Below, one piece after another: positions 1 to 6,046 of a DNA stretch of 15,202 nucleotides (its first letter is position 1; each line of letters begins with the position of its first letter). Origin of the DNA: Candidatus Hydrogenedentota bacterium (lineage in GTDB: Bacteria > Hydrogenedentota > Hydrogenedentia > Hydrogenedentales > CAITNO01); the NCBI GenBank assembly GCA_007118765.1, contig SKQZ01000151.1, positions 1 to 15,202 of the forward strand, written 5' to 3'. Under the pieces are notes generated by a model. That model saw only the letters and a program-made list of their open reading frames with translations. It did no database searches and was not told the DNA's origin. Made by a program: the position numbers and the translations under genes.

Positions 1-24
1 CCTTGTGGGAAACCTTGTGGGAAA
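1..24. repeat. Tandem 12-mer, two copies
   Basis: CCTTGTGGGAAA occurs at 1-12 and 13-24 without mismatch. The following bases (CCCTGGGACAGTCCC) begin like a third, altered unit and form the palindrome GGGACAGTCCC at 29-39. The array may extend beyond the window start. Confidence 0.8.
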
Positions 25-46
25 CCCTGGGACAGTCCCGTCTCGC

Positions 47-118
47 TGCGCTCGCTTGGTACAGTCCCGGGTTTTCCTGCACGCTTGCCACGGCGTATTG
101 GGGGGGGGCGGTCAGCGC
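47..118 (+). repeat. ~70-bp direct repeat, copy 1
   Basis: Begins TGCGCTCGCTTGGTACAGTC and ends near GGTCAGCGC. It matches 321-390 with a few substitutions and a short G-run length difference (nine versus five G). The motif TACAGTCCCGGGTTTTC is shared. This is likely a dispersed intergenic repeat; its function is unknown. Confidence 0.85.
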
Positions 119-145
119 GAACAACGTGACGCGATCTCATGTCCC

Positions 146-237
146 AGATTGCCGCGTCGGGCTACCGCCCTCCTCGCAACGACGGTGGGGGAGATTGCCG
201 CGTCGGGCTGTCGCCCTCCTCGCAACGACGGGGAGGG
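146..237. repeat. 46-bp tandem REP-like repeat, two copies
   Basis: Units 146-191 and 192-237 differ at only a few bases. On the reverse strand each reads CGTTGCGAGGAGGGCG...GCAATCT, which resembles the GCGAGGAG...GCAATCTC type of palindromic repeat common between genes in many bacteria. Each unit can fold: an inner GGGC/GCCC stem with a 4-nt loop that varies between the copies (TACC, TGTC), and outer TTGC/GCAA arms. A degenerate third piece without the inner hairpin lies at about 284-310. Confidence 0.8.
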
Positions 238-254
238 GGCGGTATAAAGTAGAA

Positions 255-290
255 GCGGCTTGGAGCCGCGTTAGCGCGGCAGGATGCCGC
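255..290. repeat. Two adjacent mini-hairpins with compensatory change
   Basis: Hairpin one is GCGGCT-TGG-AGCCGC (255-269) and hairpin two is GCGGCA-GGA-TGCCGC (276-290). Each has a perfect 6-bp stem and a 3-nt loop, 6 bp apart. The loop-closing pair is T-A in one and A-T in the other, so pairing is kept while sequence changes. This suggests a REP/BIME-like structured repeat. Confidence 0.7.
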
Positions 291-320
291 GTCTACGATT
301 CGCAAAGACGATTGTTTTAT

Positions 321-390
321 TGCGCTCGCTTGGTACAGTCCCGGGTTTTCGTGAACGGTTGCCACGGCGTATTGTGGGGGCGGTCTGCGC
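321..390 (+). repeat. ~70-bp direct repeat, copy 2
   Basis: Second copy of the repeat at 47-118, offset by 274 bp. It runs into the solo inverted-repeat arm that starts at about 385, so the two repeat families abut or overlap by a few bases. Confidence 0.85.
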
Positions 391-454
391 AAAGCACCTG
401 CTCTGGAGCAATCTTCACAGGCTCACGACGAAACTTGGTGAAATATCCGGGCTA
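385..454 (-). repeat. Solo arm of stop-codon-abutting repeat family
   Basis: Read on the minus strand, this begins at the TAG stop of the gene at 452-1240 and continues CCCGGATATTTCAC. Over 70 bp it aligns without gaps to 12740-12809, about 57 of 70 bases identical by hand count. The matching stretch includes GTCGTGAGCCTG and GTGCTTTG. Only the left arm is present; the partner arm seen in the full copy (12740-12920) is missing and sequence continues into the 321-390 repeat. Orientation relative to the upstream gene is the same as in the full copy. Confidence 0.85.
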
Positions 455-1240
455 GCAGTTGTCGAAGAAGTAGTTTGCGATGAGTGCGGGGCAGCCGTCG
501 CATTCGGGTGTTACGTAGTGCAGGTTATCTTCGACATGATGCGGCAAATGGGGGTCCATGACGATGCGTTTCAGTTTGGTGTCGAACACGTGGCCGAGCC
601 GGTAGGCTTCGTTGCCTTCGACGAGGCCGCAGGTATACAACACGCCGCGGGCGTTGACAAAGATCATGCGTGTGGGCCCTTGGCAATTGGGCCGCTCGCC
701 ATCGGGCTGGGGATTGGCGTCCCAGACTACCAGCGCTTTTTGCTCTTCTTCGTCGAGGCGCACGTTGTCCAGCACCCCTTTCCGCGCCAGAATGCGAGTT
801 TTCTCCATGTCGAGCGCGTCCATCATGGTGCGCACATCTTGTTGGGTCAGTTTTTCGGATTTGACATGCAACCCCACCATCATGTTGTGGGCTTGTTGCG
901 CCCATTGACAGACGCCCCAGAAGTCGCCGCATGCCGACAGGTCGGCGCCGAAGGACAACACGAGCCAGTTGGCGCCCAGCGACGCCGCCTCATCCACCAC
1001 GGTCAACCATTCTTCGCGCGTAAGGGGCCGGGCTGCTTTGCGCTCCCCTTTGACGCCTTGTGTTAATCCTGCTTCATTAACGCAGGCCCACAAAAACACC
1101 ACCTGTGGCTTTGATTCATCGCCCTGTTCTTTCGCGCATTGTTTAATTTTTTGCTTGAACACTTTTGGCAAGCCGAACAGGTTGTCCTGCTTTTTTTTGC
1201 GCGATGCTGTTTTTGCGCGCACGTTCTTTTTGGCCGTCAC
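452..1240 (-). CDS. Radical SAM/SPASM-like protein lacking the AdoMet cluster motif
   Basis: 262 aa, not a family I can name. Residues 1-45 are very Lys/Arg-rich. Residues 46-155 look like the first half of a radical SAM barrel: a beta strand (PQVVFLWA), then RPLTREEWLTVVDEAASLGANWLVLS, where radical SAM/SPASM proteins have an acidic helix followed by the GGEP strand. The expected CxxxCxxC is absent (only C53 at ACVNEAG) and GGEP is replaced by FGAD (97-100). The C-terminus looks like a SPASM domain: C186, C204 (RGVLYTC), LGHVFDTKL, then C247-x2-C250. It may therefore hold an auxiliary iron-sulfur cluster but not bind AdoMet normally, suggesting a pseudo-enzyme, partner or binding protein. 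GTG at 1240 is chosen because GAGGAG sits 8 nt upstream; a TTG two codons earlier has only 2 nt spacing. It has its own candidate promoter. The TAG stop coincides with the start of a dispersed repeat arm. Confidence 0.75.
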   Translation of the reverse strand: MTAKKNVRAKTASRKKKQDNLFGLPKVFKQKIKQCAKEQGDESKPQVVFLWACVNEAGLTQGVKGERKAARPLTREEWLTVVDEAASLGANWLVLSFGADLSACGDFWGVCQWAQQAHNMMVGLHVKSEKLTQQDVRTMMDALDMEKTRILARKGVLDNVRLDEEEQKALVVWDANPQPDGERPNCQGPTRMIFVNARGVLYTCGLVEGNEAYRLGHVFDTKLKRIVMDPHLPHHVEDNLHYVTPECDGCPALIANYFFDNC

Positions 1241-1248
1241 CCGCAAAT

Positions 1249-1254
1249 CTCCTC
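1249..1254 (-). promoter_or_regulatory. Ribosome binding site deciding the GTG start
   Basis: GAGGAG on the minus strand, 8 nt before GTG (1240-1238). The in-frame TTG at 1246 lies only 2 nt from it and is unlikely to be used. Confidence 0.7.
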
Positions 1255-1333
1255 AACTACCGTGCGCCGGATGTTTCGTACAGCGTGGCCCCAGGCACAA
1301 CGGGACCTGCTGTGAGATGGTACACACACGACA

Positions 1334-1363
1334 GATATACTTACCTATAAACCACAAACACAA
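1334..1363 (-). promoter_or_regulatory. Candidate promoter for the SPASM-like gene
   Basis: On the minus strand TTGTGT (1363-1358), 18-nt spacer, TATATC (1339-1334). The start codon is about 95 nt downstream. It lies after the terminator of the preceding unit, so this gene needs a promoter in this gap. The match is moderate. Confidence 0.35.
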
Positions 1364-1381
1364 CGGTGTGCCGCTACCGTT
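1362..1381. promoter_or_regulatory. Inverted repeat at the -35, possible operator
   Basis: Arms AACGGT and ACCGTT separated by 8 bp, overlapping the upstream edge of the candidate -35 box. The 6-bp arms are perfect. Placement suits a regulator site, but it could be chance. Confidence 0.3.
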
Positions 1382-1422
1382 TCATTTTGTTTGTAACACA
1401 TGATCGGGCGATTTTGTTCCCG

Positions 1423-1447
1423 GAAAAAGGACGCAATTTATTGCGTC
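1423..1447 (-). terminator. Intrinsic terminator of the GntR/enolase unit
   Basis: On the minus strand a perfect 7-bp stem GACGCAA/TTGCGTC with loop TAAA, followed directly by CTTTTTCC. It sits about 112 nt after the stop of the enolase-superfamily gene, and upstream of the promoter of the next gene. This is a textbook intrinsic terminator, although the stem is not very GC-rich. Confidence 0.8.
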
Positions 1448-1559
1448 GTTATTGTGCCGCGAATCTGGGCGCGCGGACACCGGGATCACTGCTGCTGAGG
1501 CTTGCCGCCACCCCCATAAACATTGACAAAGCGGCGTTTGGGAAGACCGCCCGGAAATC

Positions 1560-2975
1560 TTATTGGGCTTTGTCGGATTCCGCGCACCGGGCAGGCGCGG
1601 GCAGATCGCGTTTGATACGTTCGAGGGCATACCCGAACCCGTTGCCCGTCAGTGTTGACAAGGCAACACAGCCGTCCCGGCGCTGATAAAGTCCGGGATG
1701 CACCAGCGCTTCGGCAGCGCTGGCTTCGGGATAGAATTGCATGGCATTGGTTTCGACGCCCATGATGGTGCCGCCATGAGCGGCCAGCAACACGTGCGGT
1801 ATTTGTGCCAGCATGGGGTTGGTCAGGTCCTGCACCATGAGCGTCATCCCGTGCGCCTTCGCCCAGCACAGGGAGAGCAACGCGCCGGTCTGTGTTTTGC
1901 ATGTTTTGAGGGCGACGCCGGTCCATCCCAAGGCGCGTCCGCGCATGACCACGCGCCAATCGTGTGCGCTTTCATCCATAAACAGGGGCTTGCGCGCAGA
2001 CACGCTGTGTACGTCTATGGCGTGTTTTTCGAGGTCATAGGGGAAGGGCTGCTCGACATACAGGATCATGCCGTACAGACGGGGCGCCTCCACCAGCAGC
2101 CGGTCGAGAATATCATTGACATAAGCGGGATTGGTGACGGTGCAGTTAAAGTCGGTGGTGATCCACTGCACCCCTTCTTCCATGGCGATGGCGCCCACCT
2201 GCAACAAGCGCTGGTAATCCCAGGGGGCGTCGTTTCCCCGCAGTTTTACCTTGAGGCAGGTCAATCCGTCGCGGCGAATCCATTCGCGCAGGAGCACCGG
2301 ATATCCGTCCTCCGGTTCGCTTCCGTCCAGTTCGTCTTCGTGCAGTTTATCCATGCCGCCCACCAGATGCCACGCCGGCAGCGATTCCGGTCGGGGAAAG
2401 CACAGAAAGTCCGAGGGGTAGCGCCCCTCGAAAGTGACCTGGGCATCCTGGGCGGGTACAAGCATGACGCTTAAATCGTTGTTCATCCATTGGGCGTTAT
2501 AGGTTTCGTACACGGGTTTCTCATGCACCATGCCATAGGCGTCATGCAATGCGATGTCGAACACGCTGCAACATACCAGGGCCGCCAGCCACGGCATTTC
2601 CTGTTCGGGTCGGTTGTCATTAAAGGCTTGGAGCAGCCGGGGCAGCCGGGTTTCCACGAAAGCATGCCCCACCTCAATGGGATGTCCCGCCTTGTCAAAT
2701 TGCGCGAAGGCGTCCGTTAGCGTGACGCAAAACGCCTTGAGCGCTTCATGGCGTTCTTCATAGGACAAGGCGCTTGGCCATACCCATTGCACGCTGAGCG
2801 GTGTTTCTCCCCATCCCTCGGCGGTGCGTCCGTCGGCGGTTTGCACCTGTACCGCTGCTCGCGCGCAGGTAACATAGGTCAACGTTTCCGTTCCAAACTT
2901 CAGCGGCACCCGCGTTTGCACCGGCAGGAAATAGAGCCTTGTTCCGGTTATGCGGACATCACTTGCCTTGCCCAT
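1560..2975 (-). CDS. Enolase-superfamily (MR/MLE) enzyme, probable acid-sugar dehydratase or related
   Basis: 471 aa, longer than the usual 350-420 of the family. The N-terminal capping domain (about 1-155) has the typical WGETPLS and a helix with FDIALHDAYG. The barrel carries the expected catalytic set: K242-x-K244 on strand 2, metal ligands D275 (TTDFN), E308 (YVEQPFP) and D334/E335 (FMDES), and K357/K360 (ALKTCKTQTG) on the sixth strand. This is the MLE-like arrangement. A stretch at about 175-235 (acidic, PESLPAWHLVGG) looks like an insertion and accounts for much of the extra length. It shares the enolase reaction step: proton removal alpha to a carboxylate. Substrate is not readable; the neighbours suggest a uronate-derived acid sugar. 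ATG at 2975 has AAGGA about 6-7 nt upstream. It follows the GntR gene by 23 bp, so the two are co-transcribed, ending at terminator 1423-1447. Confidence 0.85.
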   Translation of the reverse strand: MGKASDVRITGTRLYFLPVQTRVPLKFGTETLTYVTCARAAVQVQTADGRTAEGWGETPLSVQWVWPSALSYEERHEALKAFCVTLTDAFAQFDKAGHPIEVGHAFVETRLPRLLQAFNDNRPEQEMPWLAALVCCSVFDIALHDAYGMVHEKPVYETYNAQWMNNDLSVMLVPAQDAQVTFEGRYPSDFLCFPRPESLPAWHLVGGMDKLHEDELDGSEPEDGYPVLLREWIRRDGLTCLKVKLRGNDAPWDYQRLLQVGAIAMEEGVQWITTDFNCTVTNPAYVNDILDRLLVEAPRLYGMILYVEQPFPYDLEKHAIDVHSVSARKPLFMDESAHDWRVVMRGRALGWTGVALKTCKTQTGALLSLCWAKAHGMTLMVQDLTNPMLAQIPHVLLAAHGGTIMGVETNAMQFYPEASAAEALVHPGLYQRRDGCVALSTLTGNGFGYALERIKRDLPAPARCAESDKAQ

Positions 2976-2998
2976 ACACCATCCTTCTTCCGACGTTG

Positions 2999-3757
2999 CT
3001 ATCTGTCCGTAGCATTGTCCTGTTCGGCGGCGTCCATTTCCTTTTCAATGGCTGCTTCCAAATACGTGAGATACTGGGACACCACCGCTTCGGCATCGGC
3101 GACCTTTGAAAACTCAAAGGCATCGCGCAATTTCTTCATCAGGTCCACGTCGTCGCGACTGTAAAACAGCACCAGATTAAAGGTTTCCCGCAAATGCCAG
3201 AAAATGCGGTTGAGGGTATTGTACACCAGCATATAGACGTTATTATGCGTGGCGGCGGTCATCGCCTCGAACAATTCCAGCGTGATGCGGGCTTCTTCAT
3301 CCGACTTGTATTTTCCCTGCACAAACATCAAGTCGTCAATAAGCCTGCATATTTTGCCCAGTTCGCGGGGCTTGCGTCGTTCGACGGCCTTGCGCGTAAT
3401 CGTAAGGGCCATTTCACGGCGGAACTCCAGCACATCACACATAAACGAGCGGTTGATTGTGCCGTCTTCATTTGTGAGCAAGGTGTCAAAGATTTCGATG
3501 CCTGCCGTGAAGCTGACGCGATCAATAAAAATGCCCGCACCATGCTTGATCTTGATCAATCCGATTGCTTCCAGCCGTTTGAGCGCCTCGCGCACGGCAT
3601 GTCTATTCACGCCGAACTCAATGGAGAGGAGCCGTTCGGTGGGCATTCTGCTTCCCGCCGGATAGACGCCCGACGTAATGCGCCGCGTCAAGACCTCGGC
3701 TATGTCGCGGGACAACGTCTTCTTTCGGGTTTTGCTTTTTGCGTTACTGTCTAACAT
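2999..3757 (-). CDS. GntR-family regulator, FadR/FCD subfamily
   Basis: 252 aa. Residues about 15-80 form the winged helix-turn-helix: IAEVLTRRITSGVYPAGSRM, PTERLLSIEFGVNRHAVREALKRLEAIGLI, and a wing KHGAGIFI. The rest is an all-helical FCD-type ligand domain (EFRREMALTITRKAVERR ... LFEAMTAATHNN ... YLTYLEAAIEKE). In most FCD proteins a D-x3-H pair and further histidines bind a metal that holds a carboxylate ligand. Here the usual D..FH is L..FE and the last conserved His is Tyr or Leu, so the metal site looks lost, as in E. coli FadR. It very likely controls its co-transcribed enolase-superfamily gene, and perhaps the nearby HAD and SDR genes. ATG at 3757 has only a weak, distant Shine-Dalgarno (AAGGG). 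Confidence 0.9.
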   Translation of the reverse strand: MLDSNAKSKTRKKTLSRDIAEVLTRRITSGVYPAGSRMPTERLLSIEFGVNRHAVREALKRLEAIGLIKIKHGAGIFIDRVSFTAGIEIFDTLLTNEDGTINRSFMCDVLEFRREMALTITRKAVERRKPRELGKICRLIDDLMFVQGKYKSDEEARITLELFEAMTAATHNNVYMLVYNTLNRIFWHLRETFNLVLFYSRDDVDLMKKLRDAFEFSKVADAEAVVSQYLTYLEAAIEKEMDAAEQDNATDR

Positions 3758-3776
3758 GGTACGCCGTTTCCCTTAT

Positions 3777-3793
3777 GTTGTAACCAGCACAAC
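3777..3793. promoter_or_regulatory. Candidate operator upstream of GntR gene
   Basis: Arms GTTGT and ACAAC separated by 7 bp, 20 bp before the GntR start codon. The position suits autorepression. The arms are short and the inner bases do not fit the usual GT-N3-AC core of FadR-type operators well, so this is tentative. No clear -35/-10 pair is visible in 3758-3916. Confidence 0.3.
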
Positions 3794-3916
3794 GATACAT
3801 CACCACCATCATTACAACTACGCTGCGTTTACTCGTTTCATCCGCCGCCTGGCGGTAGCGCAGCAGATGACGCCCATGTTAACAACACCCTCGCCGCCGC
3901 CTGCACTCCTATCTTG

Positions 3917-4822
3917 TTAAGACTCGGTTTTCCATGGCGGGGTTTCCGGCAAGAACGCTTCAAACTCCTGAATCAACGCCGCCTCATACGCGCCGGCAAA
4001 GGATCCGTCGAAGAACTTTTCCAAGCCTTCTTCAAACAACCGCTGCCACGACCGCTCCTCTTCGCCCGGGTTAATGGGGAAGAACAAGGCCTCATTCGCG
4101 CGTGCCGCCTTCAAATCGCCGAACGCGTCCCCAATCATCAAGATACGGCTTTTATCGTAACGGCCTTCCGAAGCAAACTGAATGTGTTCCGCCTTCTTGC
4201 CCATCTCCTGGCCATTGATGGCAAATACATACGCATCCATGTTCTGCTCTTCCCATTCGCGTATGAGCGCCTCGGCAGGAGTCTGGGAACACACCATAAT
4301 GTCCGCCCGCGGTTGGGCCTTGTCAAGGCATTCGCGCACATAGGGGAACGGGGGCAATCCGCCCTGCACAATGTCCGCCACCGTTTCATTCACGGCCAGA
4401 CTCCAGCGCAATGCCTGGTGCATGTCCGGCGCCTCCTCAGGACTGTGGGCATCGCACCATGCCTGTAGCGCGGGGTTGCCCAGCTTGCTTTCCTCCTCAA
4501 TCCAGCGGCGCAGGTTGGGCGTTTCCGGGAGCGAACATTCGCGTGCCTGCACGGCATCCCAATCGGCCAGCAGGTCAATGGTTTTCGTCAACGCGGGGAA
4601 TCGGTTGACGCCGCGCCATTTGGAATACAGGTTTACAAACTCCGCCGCGGCGCGCACATACTTCGATATGGGTTGCATGTCCCAATGCTTGATGATATTG
4701 GGGATAAAGCATTCCTTATGCTTAATCTCCATCGTATCGAAAGCGCATCCGTCACTGTCAATGGCGATCAGAAAATCATGTTTCGGGGAATGCGTTTTCA
4801 AACGCTCCACAGCATCGGTCAT
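3917..4822 (-). CDS. HAD-superfamily hydrolase (phosphatase-like)
   Basis: 301 aa with all four HAD motifs. Motif I is IDSDGCAFDT with nucleophile D22 and acid/base D24; motif II is S179 (VCSQTP); motif III is K209/K210 (GQEMGKK); motif IV is GDAFGD with D232 and D236. A large helical cap of about 140 residues (35-172) sits between motifs I and II, so it is a C1-cap member, larger than phosphoglycolate phosphatases. The catalytic set predicts phosphomonoester hydrolysis, probably of a sugar phosphate; substrate is unknown. No signal peptide, so cytoplasmic. ATG at 4822 follows AAGGAG by 10 nt. It has its own extended -10 promoter just upstream, in the gap after the SDR gene, so it can be expressed separately from it. 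Confidence 0.85.
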   Translation of the reverse strand: MTDAVERLKTHSPKHDFLIAIDSDGCAFDTMEIKHKECFIPNIIKHWDMQPISKYVRAAAEFVNLYSKWRGVNRFPALTKTIDLLADWDAVQARECSLPETPNLRRWIEEESKLGNPALQAWCDAHSPEEAPDMHQALRWSLAVNETVADIVQGGLPPFPYVRECLDKAQPRADIMVCSQTPAEALIREWEEQNMDAYVFAINGQEMGKKAEHIQFASEGRYDKSRILMIGDAFGDLKAARANEALFFPINPGEEERSWQRLFEEGLEKFFDGSFAGAYEAALIQEFEAFLPETPPWKTES

Positions 4823-4871
4823 AGTCGCGAATCTCCTTTTCTACGCTCTGCCTGCTATTGGTCACACAGAG

Positions 4872-4880
4872 ATTATACCA
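4872..4880 (-). promoter_or_regulatory. Extended -10 promoter for the HAD gene
   Basis: On the minus strand TGGTATAAT: a perfect TATAAT (4877-4872) preceded by the extended TGn. No good -35 lies 17 nt upstream, which extended -10 promoters tolerate. Transcription would start near 4865, about 43 nt before the HAD start codon and just after the SDR stop. Confidence 0.6.
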
Positions 4881-4899
4881 TTGGTTGCCCAAAAAGTTG

Positions 4900-5733
4900 C
4901 TACACACCGGAAAACGCGGAGAATCCGCCGTCCACCGGCAGCACAATGCCCGTAACAAACCGGGACGCGTCGCTTACCAGCCAAATGGCGGCGCCCAACA
5001 AATCTTCGGGACTGCCATACCGGCCCTGCGGCGTGTGCGCAATGATGGTGCTGCCCCGTTCCGTCGGCGCGCCCGTCTCCTTGTCCGTCAACAGAAACCT
5101 GTTTTGCTCGGTAAGAAAAAAGCCCGGCGCAATGGCGTTCACCCGCAATTTCGGGTTGTACTCCTGCGCCAGATGCACAGCCAGCCACTGGGTAAAATTG
5201 CTGACTGCGGCTTTGGCGGCGCTATATCCGGGAATACGGGTTAATGGCCGAAAGGCGTTCATGGACGACACATTAAGAATGACGCCGCCATCGGGATTGG
5301 ACAGCATGGCCTTGGCAAACACCTGGGTTGGCACGATGGCGCCGCCCACCAGGTTCAGATCAATGACGGTGCGCAGCGCATCCGCCGGCATCGAGAAGAA
5401 ATCCTGTTCCGCACTTGTCGTGGCGCCTTTCATGTTGCCGCCCACGCCATTGACAAGAATATCTATGCGTCCGAAGTCCGTCATGACCTCGTTGCAGCAA
5501 GCTTCAATTGTTTCCGCCTTGAAAACATCCACAAAATATCCCTTGGCCTTGCCGCCGTTCCCGGCAATTCGTTGGGCGCAGGCGTCCGCCTGCTCTTTGC
5601 GCACATCGCCCACGGCCACCGCGGCGCCTGCTGCGGCCAATCCCTCGGCAATGGCCCCGCACAGCACGCCACCGCCACCGGTCACGACGGCTGTTTTCCC
5701 TTCCAGATTAAACATGCTCAGCGGCTCTTTCAT
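4900..5733 (-). CDS. uxuB: SDR oxidoreductase, D-mannonate oxidoreductase family
   Basis: 277 aa Rossmann-fold short-chain dehydrogenase. Cofactor motif at T18-G26 (TGGGGVLCG), D43 at the end of strand 2 favouring NAD(H), NGVGG at 95-99 in place of NNAG, catalytic N127, S157, Y170 and K174 (YSAAK). The C-terminal third, with FLLTDKETG, TERG, IIAHTPQGRYGSPEDLLGA and the ending PVDGGFSAFSGV, is the signature of the SDR-type D-mannonate oxidoreductases (Bacillus UxuB/YjmF type), which interconvert D-fructuronate and D-mannonate in hexuronate catabolism. The symbol refers to that SDR type, not to the unrelated E. coli UxuB. Odd point: the glycine usually at position 25 (VLGG) is Cys. ATG at 5733 has GGGAG 9 nt upstream. 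No dehydratase of the UxuA type is in the window; the enolase-superfamily enzyme may supply that step. Confidence 0.8.
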   Translation of the reverse strand: MKEPLSMFNLEGKTAVVTGGGGVLCGAIAEGLAAAGAAVAVGDVRKEQADACAQRIAGNGGKAKGYFVDVFKAETIEACCNEVMTDFGRIDILVNGVGGNMKGATTSAEQDFFSMPADALRTVIDLNLVGGAIVPTQVFAKAMLSNPDGGVILNVSSMNAFRPLTRIPGYSAAKAAVSNFTQWLAVHLAQEYNPKLRVNAIAPGFFLTEQNRFLLTDKETGAPTERGSTIIAHTPQGRYGSPEDLLGAAIWLVSDASRFVTGIVLPVDGGFSAFSGV

Positions 5734-6046
5734 AACGGCATTCTCCCTTCAACCATGTATATCGCCGGTCCTGCTTGTCCGCAACGCATACACACAATAC
5801 CGGCGTACCCATAACTGTTGATTCTGTGATGCAACCGACGCAACAACCCGACTGTCCAGTGTGCAGCGCTTTGCCTCTATCGTGTCATAACAGCACATCA
5901 CGAAACACTGTTGCCACTGGTTAATGAACACCCCTTTGGCTGTTATCATAAGGTATCCTACCATAAACAGCGGGCAATAAAACAACTCATTTCCGTCCGT
6001 TACACCGCGATGCCCGGCGAACATGCGGCATTCCGTTTACCCGTAT
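5734..6046. other. Intergenic gap upstream of the SDR gene
   Basis: 313 bp with no credible gene. An open frame of 91 codons on the minus strand (5749-6024) has no Shine-Dalgarno, no domain and an odd Cys/Arg-rich composition. The gap must hold the SDR promoter, but no strong -35/-10 pair stands out. The only notable structure is an imperfect palindrome at 5940-5970. Confidence 0.7.
5940..5970. promoter_or_regulatory. Candidate GntR-type operator upstream of SDR gene
   Basis: Core GGTA-TCC-TACC at 5952-5962, with flanks that continue the symmetry in part (ATAAGGTA against TACCATAA, 6 of 8), and outer CTGTT/AACAG arms. GGTA/TACC half-sites are those of the ExuR/UxuR uronate repressors (GGTATACC core), which belong to the same FadR-like GntR group as the regulator in this window. 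Here the halves are 3 bp apart rather than adjacent, and the site is about 210 bp before the start codon, so the link is tentative. Confidence 0.3.

Larger units (their letters stand above)
1..450. other. Gene-free repeat mosaic
   Basis: No credible gene lies here; open frames across it are translations of repeats. Visible pieces in order: two tandem 12-mers (1-24), an 11-bp palindrome GGGACAGTCCC (29-39), one copy of a ~70-bp direct repeat (47-118), a 46-bp tandem repeat (146-237), two small perfect hairpins (255-290), a degenerate third piece of the 46-bp repeat (about 284-310), the second copy of the ~70-bp repeat (321-390), and a solo arm of the inverted-repeat family found again at 12740-12920 (385-454). 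The tract lies downstream of the minus-strand gene that ends at 452, so it may include that gene's 3' UTR or terminator, but I see no stem followed by a T-run. Confidence 0.8.

Noticed and set aside
146..237. Start of a CRISPR array
   Set aside because: The two 46-bp units are directly adjacent with no spacers, and no cas genes are present.
3..455. 150-codon plus-strand open frame at the window start
   Set aside because: It runs through tandem and hairpin repeats, has no Shine-Dalgarno or domain, and its peptide simply repeats itself where the DNA does.
284..1066. 260-codon plus-strand open frame
   Set aside because: It lies antisense to the SPASM-like gene, whose minus-strand frame has a good start, domain pattern and conserved cysteines.
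452..1246. TTG start at 1246 for the SPASM-like gene
   Set aside because: Only 2 nt separate it from GAGGAG; the GTG two codons later has an 8-nt spacing.
4673..5821. 382-codon plus-strand open frame
   Set aside because: Antisense to the SDR and HAD genes, with Ser/Pro/Arg-rich low-complexity composition and no recognisable domain.
5749..6024. 91-codon minus-strand frame in the intergenic gap
   Set aside because: No ribosome binding site, no domain, unusual composition; more likely non-coding promoter region.
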